A stretch of 64,000 nt of DNA from Microvirga sp. (GTDB taxonomy: Bacteria; Pseudomonadota; Alphaproteobacteria; Rhizobiales; Beijerinckiaceae): contig JAPSLB010000001.1 of assembly GCA_031181145.1 (NCBI GenBank), positions 211,775-275,774 of the forward strand, given 5' to 3'. The position numbers and the translations under genes are program-made. This document shows, piece by piece, positions 1 through 8,791 of this stretch. The first letter of the stretch is position 1, and every line of letters begins with the position of its first letter. The notes beneath the pieces are model-generated. The model was not told where the DNA came from. It made no database searches and was given only the letters and a program-made list of their open reading frames with translations.

Positions 1-1
1 G

Positions 2-406
2 GCGGACCTGCACAGCGCCACGATCAACCAGATCGCCATGCACGAGGTCGCGCTTACCCGTTTCGACGACCAGGTCGCGATGGCCCGTGCCTGCTACCGG
101 GAGCGGCGCGATGCCATGCTCGCCGCCCTCGCCCGTCATGCGACGGACGGCATGGAGTGGACGAAGCCCGAAGGTGGCCTCTTCGTCTGGGTCACCCTCC
201 CCGACGGCGTAGACGGACGCCGCCTGCTCGAGCGCGCGGTCGCCGAGGAAAACGTTGCCTTCGTCCCGGGGCAGGCCTTCTTCCCGGACCGCTCGGGGAT
301 CAATACGATCCGGCTCAGTTTCTCCCTCCCCGATCCGCATAGGATCGAGGAAGGGATCGCCCGCCTCTGCAAGGTGATCCGAGCGGATCTCCCGACGAGG
401 CAGTAA
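2..406 (+). CDS. PLP-dependent aminotransferase, C-terminal part (5' end outside window)
   Basis: The frame is open from the window edge, so the N-terminal two thirds including the PLP lysine are missing. The visible 134 residues match the C-terminal small domain of class I/II aminotransferases of the 2-aminoadipate/MocR-like group. Typical segments are GGLFVWVTLPDGVD, FVPGQAFF and an IRLSFSLPDPHRIEEGIARL tail. Such enzymes move amino groups between amino acids and 2-oxo acids in the cytosol. The exact substrate cannot be told. It stops 45 bp before the next gene, an MFS carrier on the same strand, so the two may be co-transcribed. Confidence 0.85.
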   Translation, partial: ADLHSATINQIAMHEVALTRFDDQVAMARACYRERRDAMLAALARHATDGMEWTKPEGGLFVWVTLPDGVDGRRLLERAVAEENVAFVPGQAFFPDRSGINTIRLSFSLPDPHRIEEGIARLCKVIRADLPTRQ

Positions 407-451
407 ACCGAAATCCGGCTGCGGCCGGTTCCTCCGGCATGGAGCGCCACG

Positions 452-1630
452 GTGTCGATCCGGCGTCGAACCGTCCTTTGCATCGGTTTCGGCCAGCTCA
501 TCTGCTGGGGCATCTCCTATTATCTGATCGGCGCCTTCGGCGAGATGATCGTCGCCGATCTGGGATGGAGCCGCACGCGCGTGTATGGCGGCTTCTCCGT
601 TGCCCTGGTCGTGATGGGGATCTGGTCCCCGTTCGTCGGCCGCCTCATCGACGCGCATGGCGGCCGTACCGCGATGGCGGCCGGTTCCGGTCTGACGGCG
701 CTCGGCTGCATCGGGCTGGCGCTTTCCCATGGAGTGGTGGGCTACTATGCCTCGTGGGTCTGCCTCGGGCTGGCGATGCGCCTGACCCTGTACGAGGCGG
801 CATTCGCCGCGCTGGCGCGGCTCGGCGGCCCTGAGGCCCGGCGCCCGATGTCTCAGATCACCTTGTTCGGAGGCCTGTCGTCGAGCGTGTTCTGGCCGAT
901 CGGCTTCTTCCTCGCGAGCCATTTCACCTGGCGCGGCGCCCTCGTTGCTTATGCCGGGTTCGCGCTCCTGACGGTTCCTCTCTACCTCGCCATTCCGAAG
1001 GATCGCCATTCCGCGGCAACCGACGGAAAGCCCCTCTCCGATCAATCCGCGAAGCAGCCTCCTGCCCGGGACCGTATGCTCATCGCCGGATTGTTCTGCC
1101 TCATCGTCGTGATGACGAACGTGCTCAGCTCCGCGATGTCGGCGCACATGATCGGTATCCTCGAGGGGCTGGGCGTGGCGGCCGCGACGGCGGTCGGCAT
1201 CGGCACCCTGCGAGGCATCGGCCAGTTCGGCGCACGGCTCGGGGAGGTGCTCTTCGGCGCCCGCCTGCACCCGCTGAACCTCTACCTGATCGCGGTGGCC
1301 CTGCTGCCGATCTCCTTCGCCATCGGCCTGATGACGCCGGAAATGCTCGCCGCCGCCTTCGTGTTCGCTCTCCTGTTCGGTGCCGGGAACGGACTCGTCA
1401 CCATCGGCCAGGGAACCGTGCCGCTCGTCCTGTTCGATCCTGCGACCTACGGCGCCTATGTCGGCAAGCTCCTGGTGCCGGGCTTCCTTTTCTCCGCCGC
1501 CTCTCCGCTCCTGTTCGCCTTCGTCATCGAACGGTTCGGCGAGAGGACCGCGATCGGCGTCTGCTGCGGCATGGCCCTCGTTGCGTTGGCGGCCGCCGCA
1601 CTCCTGAGACGGAGGAACGGCACGGCATGA
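452..1630 (+). CDS. MFS transporter
   Basis: This is a 392-residue polytopic membrane protein of the major facilitator superfamily, with about 12 hydrophobic segments in two halves separated by a polar loop near residues 185-210. It starts with GTG at 452, preceded by a GGAG about 8 bases upstream. An early GFGQLICWGISYYLIG helix and an FVGRLIDAHGGR loop 2-3 resemble the conserved MFS motif A region. It is likely a proton-coupled exporter or importer of a small organic compound. It follows an aminotransferase gene and precedes a truncated hydrolase gene. The substrate is unknown. Confidence 0.85.
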   Translation: MSIRRRTVLCIGFGQLICWGISYYLIGAFGEMIVADLGWSRTRVYGGFSVALVVMGIWSPFVGRLIDAHGGRTAMAAGSGLTALGCIGLALSHGVVGYYASWVCLGLAMRLTLYEAAFAALARLGGPEARRPMSQITLFGGLSSSVFWPIGFFLASHFTWRGALVAYAGFALLTVPLYLAIPKDRHSAATDGKPLSDQSAKQPPARDRMLIAGLFCLIVVMTNVLSSAMSAHMIGILEGLGVAAATAVGIGTLRGIGQFGARLGEVLFGARLHPLNLYLIAVALLPISFAIGLMTPEMLAAAFVFALLFGAGNGLVTIGQGTVPLVLFDPATYGAYVGKLLVPGFLFSAASPLLFAFVIERFGERTAIGVCCGMALVALAAAALLRRRNGTA

Positions 1631-1663
1631 TGAAACCTTCCGGCACGAAAGAGGAGTTCCGAT

Positions 1664-2158
1664 ATGCGCCGAATAGGCTTCGCATCAGTGGTCGCCGGCC
1701 GGGATGCCGCTCCATCGGCACCGTATGAGCAGGATCTTCGCGCCCCGCGCGTGTCGGCCTTCGTTGCGCATGATCCGGCATTCACCGGAGCCATGATGGA
1801 GGAACGCCTAGATAGGGTCGGGATTCCGGTTCTGGCGCTCGGTGCAGGAGGCAAGTACCCGGCCATGGACCCGAGCCCTGAGGCCAGACGTCTCGTGTCC
1901 GGCGTTCTGGCCATGACCAGATATGTCGATATCGCGGATGCCAGCCACGACAGCTTCCTGAGCGAGGGCAAGCCCGAAGGTTACGCCATCCTCAAGGCCC
2001 ATCGGCCCGGTGACGAGATCCTGTGCATCGACGGCGATCTCGGCGGCAGCCATAACAGGGGGCGGGATCGGGCAAGCCTTCATGCGGAAATTTTGGGGGA
2101 GATCGCCACGTCCCTAGTCGAAGCCGCCATTCTCGACGTACCGTGTCGGTCCCGGTGA
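1664..2158 (+). pseudogene. Truncated dienelactone-hydrolase-like alpha/beta hydrolase (C-terminal half)
   Basis: The 164 residues resemble only the C-terminal half of predicted dienelactone-hydrolase-type alpha/beta hydrolases. Recognisable pieces are the strand with the acid region (IPVLALGAGG) and the catalytic His segment ADASHDSFL. Family members are usually about 300 or more residues and carry a GxSxG nucleophile elbow in the missing half, so this protein should have no hydrolase activity. A good ribosome binding site (GAGGAG) precedes the ATG at 1664, so a short product could still be made. It overlaps the longest possible start of the following TauE/SafE gene. I infer a decayed gene; a short accessory protein is the alternative. 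Confidence 0.55.
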
Positions 2159-2163
2159 TCGGC

Positions 2164-2901
2164 ATGAACGCACCAACCCTCTTCGTCCTCGCGGTATTCC
2201 TGCTCGCAGGCCTGACCAAAGGCATCATCGGCATGGGGCTGCCGACGATCGCCATGGGGCTGCTCGTCCTCGTCATGCCGCCCGTGGAGGCCGCGACGAT
2301 CCTCATCGTGCCGTCGCTGGTGACGAACGTCTGGCAGCTCCTGGCAGGACCGGACGTGCGCGACCTCCTCCGGCGCCTGTGGACGATGATGGCGGCGGTG
2401 GTCGTCGGGACGCTCATCGGCATCCGGCTGCTCGTCGGAGACGATTCCGGCGTCGCTGGCGGCGCACTTGGCCTCGCGCTCGCCGCCTACGGGCTCCTCG
2501 GATTGTTCGGCAGGACATTTCGGGTAAGGGAAAGACACGAGATATGGGCTTCACCGGTCGTCGGATTCGTGACCGGGATCATTACCGGGGCCACGGGGGT
2601 CTTCGTCATCCCGGCCGTCCCGTACCTGCAATCGCTCGGTCTTGCGAAGGACCACCTGATCCAGGCGCTCGGTCTCTCCTTCACGGTCTCGACCCTCGCC
2701 CTGGCGGCCGCGCTCTACCGCCATGGCGGCGTCGAGACGTCATTCGCAACGATGTCGATCCTCGCCCTTCTCGCATCCTTGGTCGGCATGTACGCCGGGC
2801 AGCTCGTCAGGGATCGGCTGGAGCCCGGAGCGTTCCGGAAGGTCTTCTTCGCTGGTCTCCTTCTGCTCGGCCTGTACTCATTCTACGCAGCGCTGGCATG
2901 A
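2164..2901 (+). CDS. TauE/SafE-family membrane permease
   Basis: A roughly 245-residue protein with seven to eight hydrophobic helices of the TauE/SafE (sulfite exporter) family. These are putative exporters or importers of sulfonates, sulfite or small organic anions. The N-terminal helix has the family pattern (LAGLTKGIIGMGLPTIAM) and a mid-protein repeat, GFVTGIITGATGVFVIPAVPYL, corresponds to the second family repeat. I chose ATG 2164; a GTG at 2143 would add seven residues and overlap the previous frame. A perfect palindrome follows the stop. Substrate unknown; sulfur compounds are possible given the sox genes 10 kb away, but that is only association. Confidence 0.85.
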   Translation: MNAPTLFVLAVFLLAGLTKGIIGMGLPTIAMGLLVLVMPPVEAATILIVPSLVTNVWQLLAGPDVRDLLRRLWTMMAAVVVGTLIGIRLLVGDDSGVAGGALGLALAAYGLLGLFGRTFRVRERHEIWASPVVGFVTGIITGATGVFVIPAVPYLQSLGLAKDHLIQALGLSFTVSTLALAAALYRHGGVETSFATMSILALLASLVGMYAGQLVRDRLEPGAFRKVFFAGLLLLGLYSFYAALA

Positions 2902-2915
2902 GCTCCCTAGGGAGC
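2902..2915. terminator. Short palindrome just after the TauE/SafE stop
   Basis: GCTCCCTAGGGAGC is a perfect 14-bp palindrome directly after the stop codon at 2899-2901. It could act as a weak transcript end or a protein site. There is no T-run, so a classical intrinsic terminator is not supported. Confidence 0.25.
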
Positions 2916-2961
2916 AATGCGGTGAAAGGTCCGGTTTGGTGACAATGACGGAAGAGAGTCG

Positions 2962-3522
2962 ATGGAACGGTTTGTCGTGATTTCCGGCTGTTCGGGCGGC
3001 GGAAAGTCCATGTTGCTGGCAGAACTGGCCAGACGCGGCCACTCCGTCGTCGATGAACCGGGTCGGCGGATCGTCAGGCAAGAGCTGCAAAGGGGCGGAA
3101 TGGCGCTTCCCTGGGAGGACGGGATCGCCTTCGCACGTCGTGCGATGGCCTTGGCCCTGGAGGACCGTACATCAGCGGCGGCACTGAAGGGGTGGGTGTT
3201 CTTCGATCGGGGTTTGGTCGATGCCGCGACTGCGCTACAGCATCTGACAGGCGAATCGGTCCTGGCGGCTCTCGCACAGTCGCATCGCTATTACCGAACG
3301 ATCTTTCTGACGCCACCATGGCCCGAAATTTACGTGAACGATCCGGAGCGTCGTCACGGCTTTGAGGAGGCGGAGGCCGAATACTTCCGGCTTCTGGAGG
3401 CCTATCGCCTGCTTGGCTACGAAGTTTCCGCCTTGCCCAAGACCAGTGTGTCAAAGCGCGCCGATTTCATCGAGGGGGCTTTGCTTCATTCGAAGCGCAT
3501 TGTGGATGATCAGGTCGACTAG
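2962..3522 (+). CDS. AAA-type P-loop ATPase/kinase-like protein
   Basis: A 186-residue stand-alone P-loop protein of the AAA_28-like predicted ATPase group. The Walker A motif GCSGGGKS lies at residues 9-16, and an FFDRG segment near residue 80 may supply the second acidic site. A good GGAAGAGAG ribosome binding site precedes the ATG. Family members are small cytosolic ATPases of unknown function often compared to nucleoside or shikimate kinases. No partner gene is evident: it sits between a permease gene and a convergent minus-strand operon. A short hairpin at 3615-3632 separates it from the latter. Confidence 0.75.
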   Translation: MERFVVISGCSGGGKSMLLAELARRGHSVVDEPGRRIVRQELQRGGMALPWEDGIAFARRAMALALEDRTSAAALKGWVFFDRGLVDAATALQHLTGESVLAALAQSHRYYRTIFLTPPWPEIYVNDPERRHGFEEAEAEYFRLLEAYRLLGYEVSALPKTSVSKRADFIEGALLHSKRIVDDQVD

Positions 3523-3614
3523 GCGCAACCATCGACCCGCGAGCAGGGATCTTCACCAAGTGCACCGGGCTGCGCCCCAGCCCCCTGTCGTTCACATAGC
3601 GTTTCAGGTCCAAC

Positions 3615-3632
3615 ATCCACGTCATCGTGGAT
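3615..3632. terminator. Hairpin between convergent genes
   Basis: ATCCACG and CGTGGAT form a perfect 7-bp stem around the loop TCAT, in the gap between a plus-strand and a minus-strand gene. It could end transcripts from either side. There is no clear T-run, so confidence is low. Confidence 0.35.
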
Positions 3633-3643
3633 CGTGCAACAGT

Positions 3644-4597
3644 TTACGGGTTCAACCGGGATTTCATTTCATGCTCGCTCCATATCGCGCTCTGGCTCTT
3701 CCCAGGAGAAGGACGAGCTTCCGCCTGCCAGGGGTTCCGGCCTTCCGCGAGCCAGGCCAGGGTCTGTTCCCAGAAGCCGTCTGCGTGCCTCGAGTGGAAG
3801 AGGCCGAAGTGACCGACGGACTCGTGGCCGAGATCCTTCGGATCCAAATGGATGAAGGCCCGGTCGGATGACGTGTAGTAGGACAGTCCCCGCTTGACGG
3901 CCACGGGAGGCGCATACTCGTCATCCCGCACGGTGACGGCAAGAATAGGTGCGGTCACGGAGGCGAAGCGCCGGAGCAGGGCGTCCCGCTTCCAGGGCGG
4001 GTGGTTGAGCTCCATCCTGGCCTTCCGGAACGACCATTCGTTGGCCACCCCCGCGGGCATGTCCTCGAGCCAGCCGAGGCGGCGGCCCGGGAAGTAGCCG
4101 CAAAGGGCGGTGACTGCGGGCATGAAGACGTGCCATTTCAGGAGCAGGGGAACGCGCCTGTGGGCGGCATAGTCGCGCCACCAGGCGTACTGCGCCCCGA
4201 CGGTCAGCATGCGGTCGACCAGGACGGCGCTCTCGGCCAGCCCAGGCAGGAAACCGCCGAAGCTATGGCCCACCACCAGCAGGATACCGTCCGGATCGTG
4301 CGATTTCGCGAACCGCACGGCGGCATCGAAGTCCAACTCGCCCCAATCGCTCCAGCGGAAGCCGCACCCTCGCAGCCGCTCGGGCCGCGAGAGGCCGATG
4401 CCGCGGTAATCGTAGGTGAGCACGTCGAAGCCGTTCTGGGTCAGAAAACGGGCATAGTAGTGATAGTACTTCGCGAGTACCGCCGTGGCCGGGTTGACGA
4501 TCACGGTGCCCATGCTTGCCCCGTCGGTACGCCACAGGTGCCCGCGCAGCCGATAGCCGTCCTGGCAGGCGATCTCAACCTCTTCCGGCTCGGCCAT
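3644..4597 (-). CDS. Alpha/beta hydrolase (COG4757-like)
   Basis: A 317-residue cytosolic alpha/beta hydrolase. The nucleophile elbow GHSFGG is near residues 109-114 and the probable catalytic His lies in HFGLFH near residue 279; an early TYDYRGIGLS segment matches the strand before the oxyanion region. No signal peptide is visible. It starts 10 bp after the PEP-mutase-like gene upstream on the same strand, so the two are very likely one operon. Ester or thioester hydrolysis is the general chemistry; the substrate is unknown. Confidence 0.85.
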   Translation of the reverse strand: MAEPEEVEIACQDGYRLRGHLWRTDGASMGTVIVNPATAVLAKYYHYYARFLTQNGFDVLTYDYRGIGLSRPERLRGCGFRWSDWGELDFDAAVRFAKSHDPDGILLVVGHSFGGFLPGLAESAVLVDRMLTVGAQYAWWRDYAAHRRVPLLLKWHVFMPAVTALCGYFPGRRLGWLEDMPAGVANEWSFRKARMELNHPPWKRDALLRRFASVTAPILAVTVRDDEYAPPVAVKRGLSYYTSSDRAFIHLDPKDLGHESVGHFGLFHSRHADGFWEQTLAWLAEGRNPWQAEARPSPGKSQSAIWSEHEMKSRLNP

Positions 4598-4607
4598 CTC
4601 CGTGCTC

Positions 4608-5396
4608 CTAATGCCGGCTATAGACGAAGGTGCCGCGCTCGCGAATCCAGCTCGCCGCGTGGACCATGGCGGCCTCTGCGGTACGGGCGAGCGCGCTGCC
4701 CATACTGATGCGGGCGACTCCGACGGCGGCGAGGTCCGCGACCGACAATGGCGGCGCGTCGAGTCCCATGAGCACGTTCACGGGCTTGTCCACGGCCTCG
4801 CACACAGCCTTGATGGACCGAAGGTCCGGCAAGCCGGGCGCATAGAGCACGTCGGCGCCCGCCGCCGCGAAGGCCCTCAGCCGCGCGATGGTGTCGTCGA
4901 GGTCAGGCCGTCCATGCAGGAAATTTTCGGCACGCGCGGTGAGCACGAAGTCGCTTCCGCGGCCATGGGCTTCCTCTGCGGCTGCACGTACCCGCTCAAC
5001 CGCATGCCCGAACGGGTAGATCGGATCGTCCGGGCGTCCGGTCGCATCCTCGATGGAGCCTCCGGCGAGGCCGATGTCGATGGCGTAATGGATGGTCTCG
5101 GCACAGCCCGCCGGGTCGTCCGCGAAGCAGTTTTCCAGGTCGGCCGAAACGGGCAGGTGCGTCGCGCGCACGATCGCGTAGGCATTGGCCAGCGTCTCGT
5201 CACGCCCGACCTCGCCAACGCCATCACGCAGACCGAGCGAGAGGGCGAGGCCCGCGCTCGTAGTGCCGAGCGACTCGAAGCCGAGCGCCGTCAGTTGCCG
5301 GGCCGAGCCGACGTCCCATGCATTGGCCATGACGAAAGCCCGCCTCTCCTCGTGCATCCTGCGGAACAAGACCGCCTTCTCGGTTTGCGTCGTCAT
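4608..5396 (-). CDS. Isocitrate lyase/PEP mutase superfamily protein
   Basis: A 262-residue TIM-barrel protein of the isocitrate lyase/phosphoenolpyruvate mutase superfamily (methylisocitrate lyase-like). The N-terminus MANAWDVGSARQLTALGF and the later GGSIEDATG and TARAENF segments are typical. The true start is the ATG at 5396; the frame stays open far upstream but that extension has no family match. The family cleaves or rearranges C-C or P-C bonds of 2-hydroxy or phosphono acids with Mg2+. The exact lyase cysteine motif KKCGH of isocitrate lyase is not seen, so a non-glyoxylate function is likely. It lies in a minus-strand group with a VOC protein and a hydrolase. Confidence 0.85.
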   Translation of the reverse strand: MTTQTEKAVLFRRMHEERRAFVMANAWDVGSARQLTALGFESLGTTSAGLALSLGLRDGVGEVGRDETLANAYAIVRATHLPVSADLENCFADDPAGCAETIHYAIDIGLAGGSIEDATGRPDDPIYPFGHAVERVRAAAEEAHGRGSDFVLTARAENFLHGRPDLDDTIARLRAFAAAGADVLYAPGLPDLRSIKAVCEAVDKPVNVLMGLDAPPLSVADLAAVGVARISMGSALARTAEAAMVHAASWIRERGTFVYSRH

Positions 5397-5509
5397 CGTT
5401 CGATCCTTCAGTAGGGAGTGCCATCCTTCGCCCGGAGCATCGTTTGCCTGGATGGCGATTGGCGATTGCATGCGTGTCTTCCTCTTCTTCGTCTTGGCCG
5501 GGCAACCGA

Positions 5510-5908
5510 TCAGCCGATGCCGCTCCCGAGCGGCGCATGTTCCGCCAGGTGCCAGAGAACGCCGGACGGGTCGAAGACGTGGGCCACCTTGGCTCCCCAT
5601 GGCTCGACGCGCGGAGGCCTGGGCTGGCGGACGCCATAGCGGGTCGCGAGATCGGACGCGTCGATGCGGCTCCACCAGGCATCGACGTCCGTCACGTGGA
5701 GGTACATCATGAAGTTCGATGCCCAATCGTCGACGTAGAAATCCTGGAGGATGAACGAGAAGCCCTTGAGCCGCGCCTCGACCAGATTGCCGGCGACCGG
5801 CCGAAGCTCGAACCCGAGTTCCCGATAGAAGTTCTGGCTCGCCTGGAAATCCTTGGCAGGGACGAAAGTTCTCAACGAGACGACCGTTTCGGCGAGGGTT
5901 TCGGACAT
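5510..5908 (-). CDS. VOC (glyoxalase/bleomycin-resistance) family protein
   Basis: A 132-residue protein with one vicinal-oxygen-chelate fold: VSLRTFVPAKDFQASQNFYRE at the start and VFDPSGVLWHLAEH at the end, which carries the usual metal-ligand position. The ATG at 5908 has an AGGAA ribosome binding site, which favours it over an in-frame start 12 codons upstream. VOC proteins include glyoxalases, dioxygenases and drug-binding proteins. It is followed 113 bp later by the PEP-mutase-like gene on the same strand. Substrate unknown. Confidence 0.8.
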   Translation of the reverse strand: MSETLAETVVSLRTFVPAKDFQASQNFYRELGFELRPVAGNLVEARLKGFSFILQDFYVDDWASNFMMYLHVTDVDAWWSRIDASDLATRYGVRQPRPPRVEPWGAKVAHVFDPSGVLWHLAEHAPLGSGIG

Positions 5909-5947
5909 TGACGTGTTCCTGTGGATTGGATTTTCGCGGTCCATGGT

Positions 5948-6688
5948 TCACAAGCCACCCGAAACTCGCAGCACGATTCCGGTCACGTAGGAGGCCTCCG
6001 GCGACAGGAGCCACAGGACGGCATCGGCGATCTCGTCCGCTTCCCCGATCCGGCCCATAGGTACGCGGGAGACGACGCGGGCCGGTCGGTCCGGCTCCCC
6101 CGCGGCGGCGTGGATGTCCGTGTGGACGGTGCCAGGGGCGACCGCGTTGACGCGGGTGCCGGATGGCGCGACCTCCTTAGCAAGACCGACTGTAAAAGCC
6201 TCCACGGCCGCCTTGCTCGCGGCGTAGTGGACGTATTCGTGAGGGGCGCCGAGTGTCGCGGCGATGGATGAGATGTTGACCATGCGGCCCGGCACTCCCG
6301 CATCTCCCCAGCGGCGGATGGCCTCCTGCGCCATCAGCATCGTGCCGAGCACGTTGACGTCCAGCGTTCTGCGCATCGTTGCCGGTTCCGCATCTCGGAA
6401 GGCACCGATGCGCCCCGTGATGCCGGCGTTGTTCACGAGCGCCGTGACCGGGCCGAAGACTCGCTCCGCCTCATCAAAAAAGGTACATGCGAATGCGGGA
6501 TCGGCAATGTCGCCGCGGATGCCGTGCACCTTGCGCCCGCTCCCGTTCAGATCGGCGGCAAGTCTTCCGGCCGCCTCGTCATCACGCAGGTAACTGAAGC
6601 AGACGGCGTGGCCCCTGGAAGTCGCGGCTCGAACGATCGCCGCCCCGATTCCCCGGCCGCCGCCGGTCACCAGCAAGACGTCTCTCAT
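5948..6688 (-). CDS. SDR family oxidoreductase
   Basis: A 246-residue classical short-chain dehydrogenase. The cofactor motif GGGRGIG lies at residues 9-15, NNAG near residue 87, the catalytic Ser in VNISSIAA near 140, and YAASK near residue 155. The C-terminal IVLRVSGGL is the usual family ending. It probably acts as an NAD(P)H-linked reductase of a small carbonyl compound or 3-oxoacyl thioester. It lies 39 bp upstream of the VOC gene on the same strand and may head that operon. Confidence 0.88.
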   Translation of the reverse strand: MRDVLLVTGGGRGIGAAIVRAATSRGHAVCFSYLRDDEAAGRLAADLNGSGRKVHGIRGDIADPAFACTFFDEAERVFGPVTALVNNAGITGRIGAFRDAEPATMRRTLDVNVLGTMLMAQEAIRRWGDAGVPGRMVNISSIAATLGAPHEYVHYAASKAAVEAFTVGLAKEVAPSGTRVNAVAPGTVHTDIHAAAGEPDRPARVVSRVPMGRIGEADEIADAVLWLLSPEASYVTGIVLRVSGGL

Positions 6689-6953
6689 TCAGGCTCCCTC
6701 CGGCCCACATCACGCTGAGTACATCATAAATACATATACAATACAATCTTCAAATGCACTGGATCAAATTTCCGACGGCCGTATTGCCCGATGGCTCCGG
6801 CGTTGACATCGCGGCGGGTGAGCCGGTCCGCACGGCGACCTTCTTCGGCTTCGTCAGGGCGACCCGGGATGGCCGGTCTACGACTTGGCTATCGACTGCG
6901 GAACAAGGCCCTCGACTCGGCGACGCTGCACCTGTGGCCGCCGGTGAGGGCCG
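6689..6953. other. Non-coding stretch between SDR and dehydrogenase genes
   Basis: AT-rich promoter-like DNA just upstream of the SDR start (around 6720-6750) is followed by GC-rich sequence with no credible gene on either strand. It adjoins the LysE relic at 6954-7031. Confidence 0.4.
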
Positions 6954-7031
6954 CCCCGCCGCGATGCCGAGGATCAACGGCAGGGATCGGCGAAAGCCGA
7001 AGCGTGCGCCCGAGGCCACGGTCAGCGCCAT
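6954..7031 (-). pseudogene. Relic of a LysE-type transporter N-terminus
   Basis: On the minus strand about 26 codons read MALTVASGARFGFRRSLPLI followed by LGIAAG. The phrase SGARFGFRR-LP--LGI is characteristic of the first loop of LysE/RhtB amino-acid exporters. After this the frame loses all family resemblance and no further helices are visible. I infer a gene fragment left by deletion. The match is short, so chance resemblance remains possible. Confidence 0.4.
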
Positions 7032-7050
7032 GGCGCCCCATTCTCTCGCC

Positions 7051-7947
7051 TCATGAGGCGCGGCCCAGGGATAGAACGCCGTCGGTCCGCGCCTCGATCG
7101 CATGCAGGACCGAGACCATGTCCTTCTGTCCGTGCCCCAGCACGAGGGTCTCGCCGTAGAGGGCATGGCAGACGTCCAGCAGGGGCGAGGCCAGATTCGA
7201 GACCCTCGCCTGCTCGGCGATCAGCCGATTATTCTTCAGAACGTCGACGATGGAGGCCTGAGCCTCGAAGTCGCGGGCAACGAGCTTCTCGCACTTCACC
7301 TTGGACACGTTGCTCGCCATCGGGCTGGCATCGAGCACGGCCCGCAGCCGCTCCAGGTCCAGCCCGTGTCTCTCGGCAAAATGGACCGCCTCCGCAAGGC
7401 CTGTGACCATGGCAATCATGAACAGATTGACCGAGAATTTCATAAGCAGTGCGGACGGGACTGCGCCGCACAGGACGGTCTCGCGGCACATCGGCGCGAG
7501 CAGCGGGCGCACCTCCTCCACGGCGGCAGGATCCCCTGCGAGCATCGCCACGAGCTGCCCGGCCTCTGCGGGCTTGCGCGATCCCGAGACGGGGGCCTCG
7601 ACGTAGCTCCCGCCCGCCGCACGGACATCCGCGTCCAGCCCGCGCGAGTACCCGGCCTCGACCGTGCCCATGTTGACGATAATGTGTCCGGCCACGTTCG
7701 CCTCGAACTCAGGCGTGCCGCGTCCCAATGCGGCATCGATCGCGTTGCCGTCGTACAGCATCAGGATCACGATCCGCGTCTGCCGGAAGACCTCGGCCGG
7801 GGTCGAAGCTACGTTCGCCCCGGCCGTCCGCAGCAGCTCGCATTTCTCTCCGGAACGGTTCCAGACCATGAGCGGCGTACCCGCGCGGGCGAGATTGAGG
7901 GCCATGGGCGTGCCCATGATGCCTATGCCGATAAAACCGATGACCAT
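7051..7947 (-). CDS. NAD(P)-dependent 3-hydroxyisobutyrate/beta-hydroxyacid dehydrogenase family protein
   Basis: A 298-residue protein of the beta-hydroxyacid dehydrogenase family (3-hydroxyisobutyrate, tartronate-semialdehyde or glyoxylate reductase relatives). The N-terminal Rossmann motif [20 protein letters not shown] is followed near residue 120 by the substrate-binding EAPVSGS segment and near 168 by the catalytic Lys region LMKFSVN. It would reduce or oxidise a small 3-hydroxy acid in the cytosol. The gene stands alone, with the LysE relic just downstream. Which hydroxy acid is used cannot be read from sequence. Confidence 0.88.
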   Translation of the reverse strand: MVIGFIGIGIMGTPMALNLARAGTPLMVWNRSGEKCELLRTAGANVASTPAEVFRQTRIVILMLYDGNAIDAALGRGTPEFEANVAGHIIVNMGTVEAGYSRGLDADVRAAGGSYVEAPVSGSRKPAEAGQLVAMLAGDPAAVEEVRPLLAPMCRETVLCGAVPSALLMKFSVNLFMIAMVTGLAEAVHFAERHGLDLERLRAVLDASPMASNVSKVKCEKLVARDFEAQASIVDVLKNNRLIAEQARVSNLASPLLDVCHALYGETLVLGHGQKDMVSVLHAIEARTDGVLSLGRAS

Positions 7948-8401
7948 TGTTCCCTCTCCGTTTTTGGTGCCCTTCTGCGATCAGTCGCTCGGACCGACCG
8001 GCTCATATGCATTAACGAGTCGCAGTTCATAATAGATATAATGCCGGTACAATAGGCCATAACATCTACGACAATGTCCAGGCGGCAGCAGAACGGTCTG
8101 GAACGTAGGAAGCGGCACAATCGGCATGGTCGGTGAGATCCACCCCAGAGCCCGGAGGACGGTTTCCCATCGACCACGTTCATATCGGGTCGATCGTCCC
8201 GGGGCGGGTGCCGGCCAAACTGGCGCTGGAAGGTTCGGCAGGGGGCTCATGGAGTAGTGTGAATTCCGAATGCTGGCCGAGATCCTGACCAGCGACGATC
8301 GCGGCGAATGGAGCCTCAGGGTGCTCTGGCGCACCTCGCATCGGCGGCGACAGGCTCATCATGCGCCGGTAGCCGTCAGTACCCCTTGGAGGAATAGCCC
8401 G
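7948..8401. other. Intergenic region, promoter-like AT-rich patch
   Basis: This 454-bp stretch holds no convincing gene. It contains an AT-rich patch around 8025-8050 (CATAATAGATATAATG) that could drive the divergent dehydrogenase gene. I see nothing else I can name. Confidence 0.4.
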
Positions 8402-8620
8402 ATGATTGCCTCCAGCAGCACCCCCGGGTTCGCCCGGCCCGAAGGCGCGGATCGACAGCCGTGGGAGGCCCCTCGCCTCACGGTGCTTCTGGTCGTGATC
8501 CTCGCTCTCGTGAATGTCTCCGCCACGGTCCTGATGGCCAGGAATTGGGCAAGCCTCAGTGCCGGAATGCTTGAGCTTGAGGTGGGCACGCAGGATCACC
8601 CGACCGAGCTCGTCGATTGA
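8402..8620 (+). CDS. Small single-pass membrane protein (hypothetical)
   Basis: A possible 72-residue protein with one strong hydrophobic helix, LTVLLVVILALVNVSATVLM, at about residues 27-46. A polar N-terminus precedes it and an acidic tail follows. The ATG at 8402 is preceded by GGAGGA at good spacing, which is the main reason to accept it. I do not recognise the family. It lies between a dehydrogenase gene and the autotransporter gene, both on the opposite strand. Overlapping open frames exist on both strands, so confidence is limited. Confidence 0.4.
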   Translation: MIASSSTPGFARPEGADRQPWEAPRLTVLLVVILALVNVSATVLMARNWASLSAGMLELEVGTQDHPTELVD

Positions 8621-8791
8621 TTCCTCGGGATTGGTTGAAGCCTCGCTCGAGGTCGGCTTGCCGCCTCTATCCGGAAGTCGGCCCTACTTCCGCCATGCGC
8701 CAGAGCAGATATTCCGGATTGGGCAAGAAACCGCGAGCACCGCGTTGTCAAACGACGCAGACGGATCTCCCGAGGCTGCCGTTTGAGCCTT

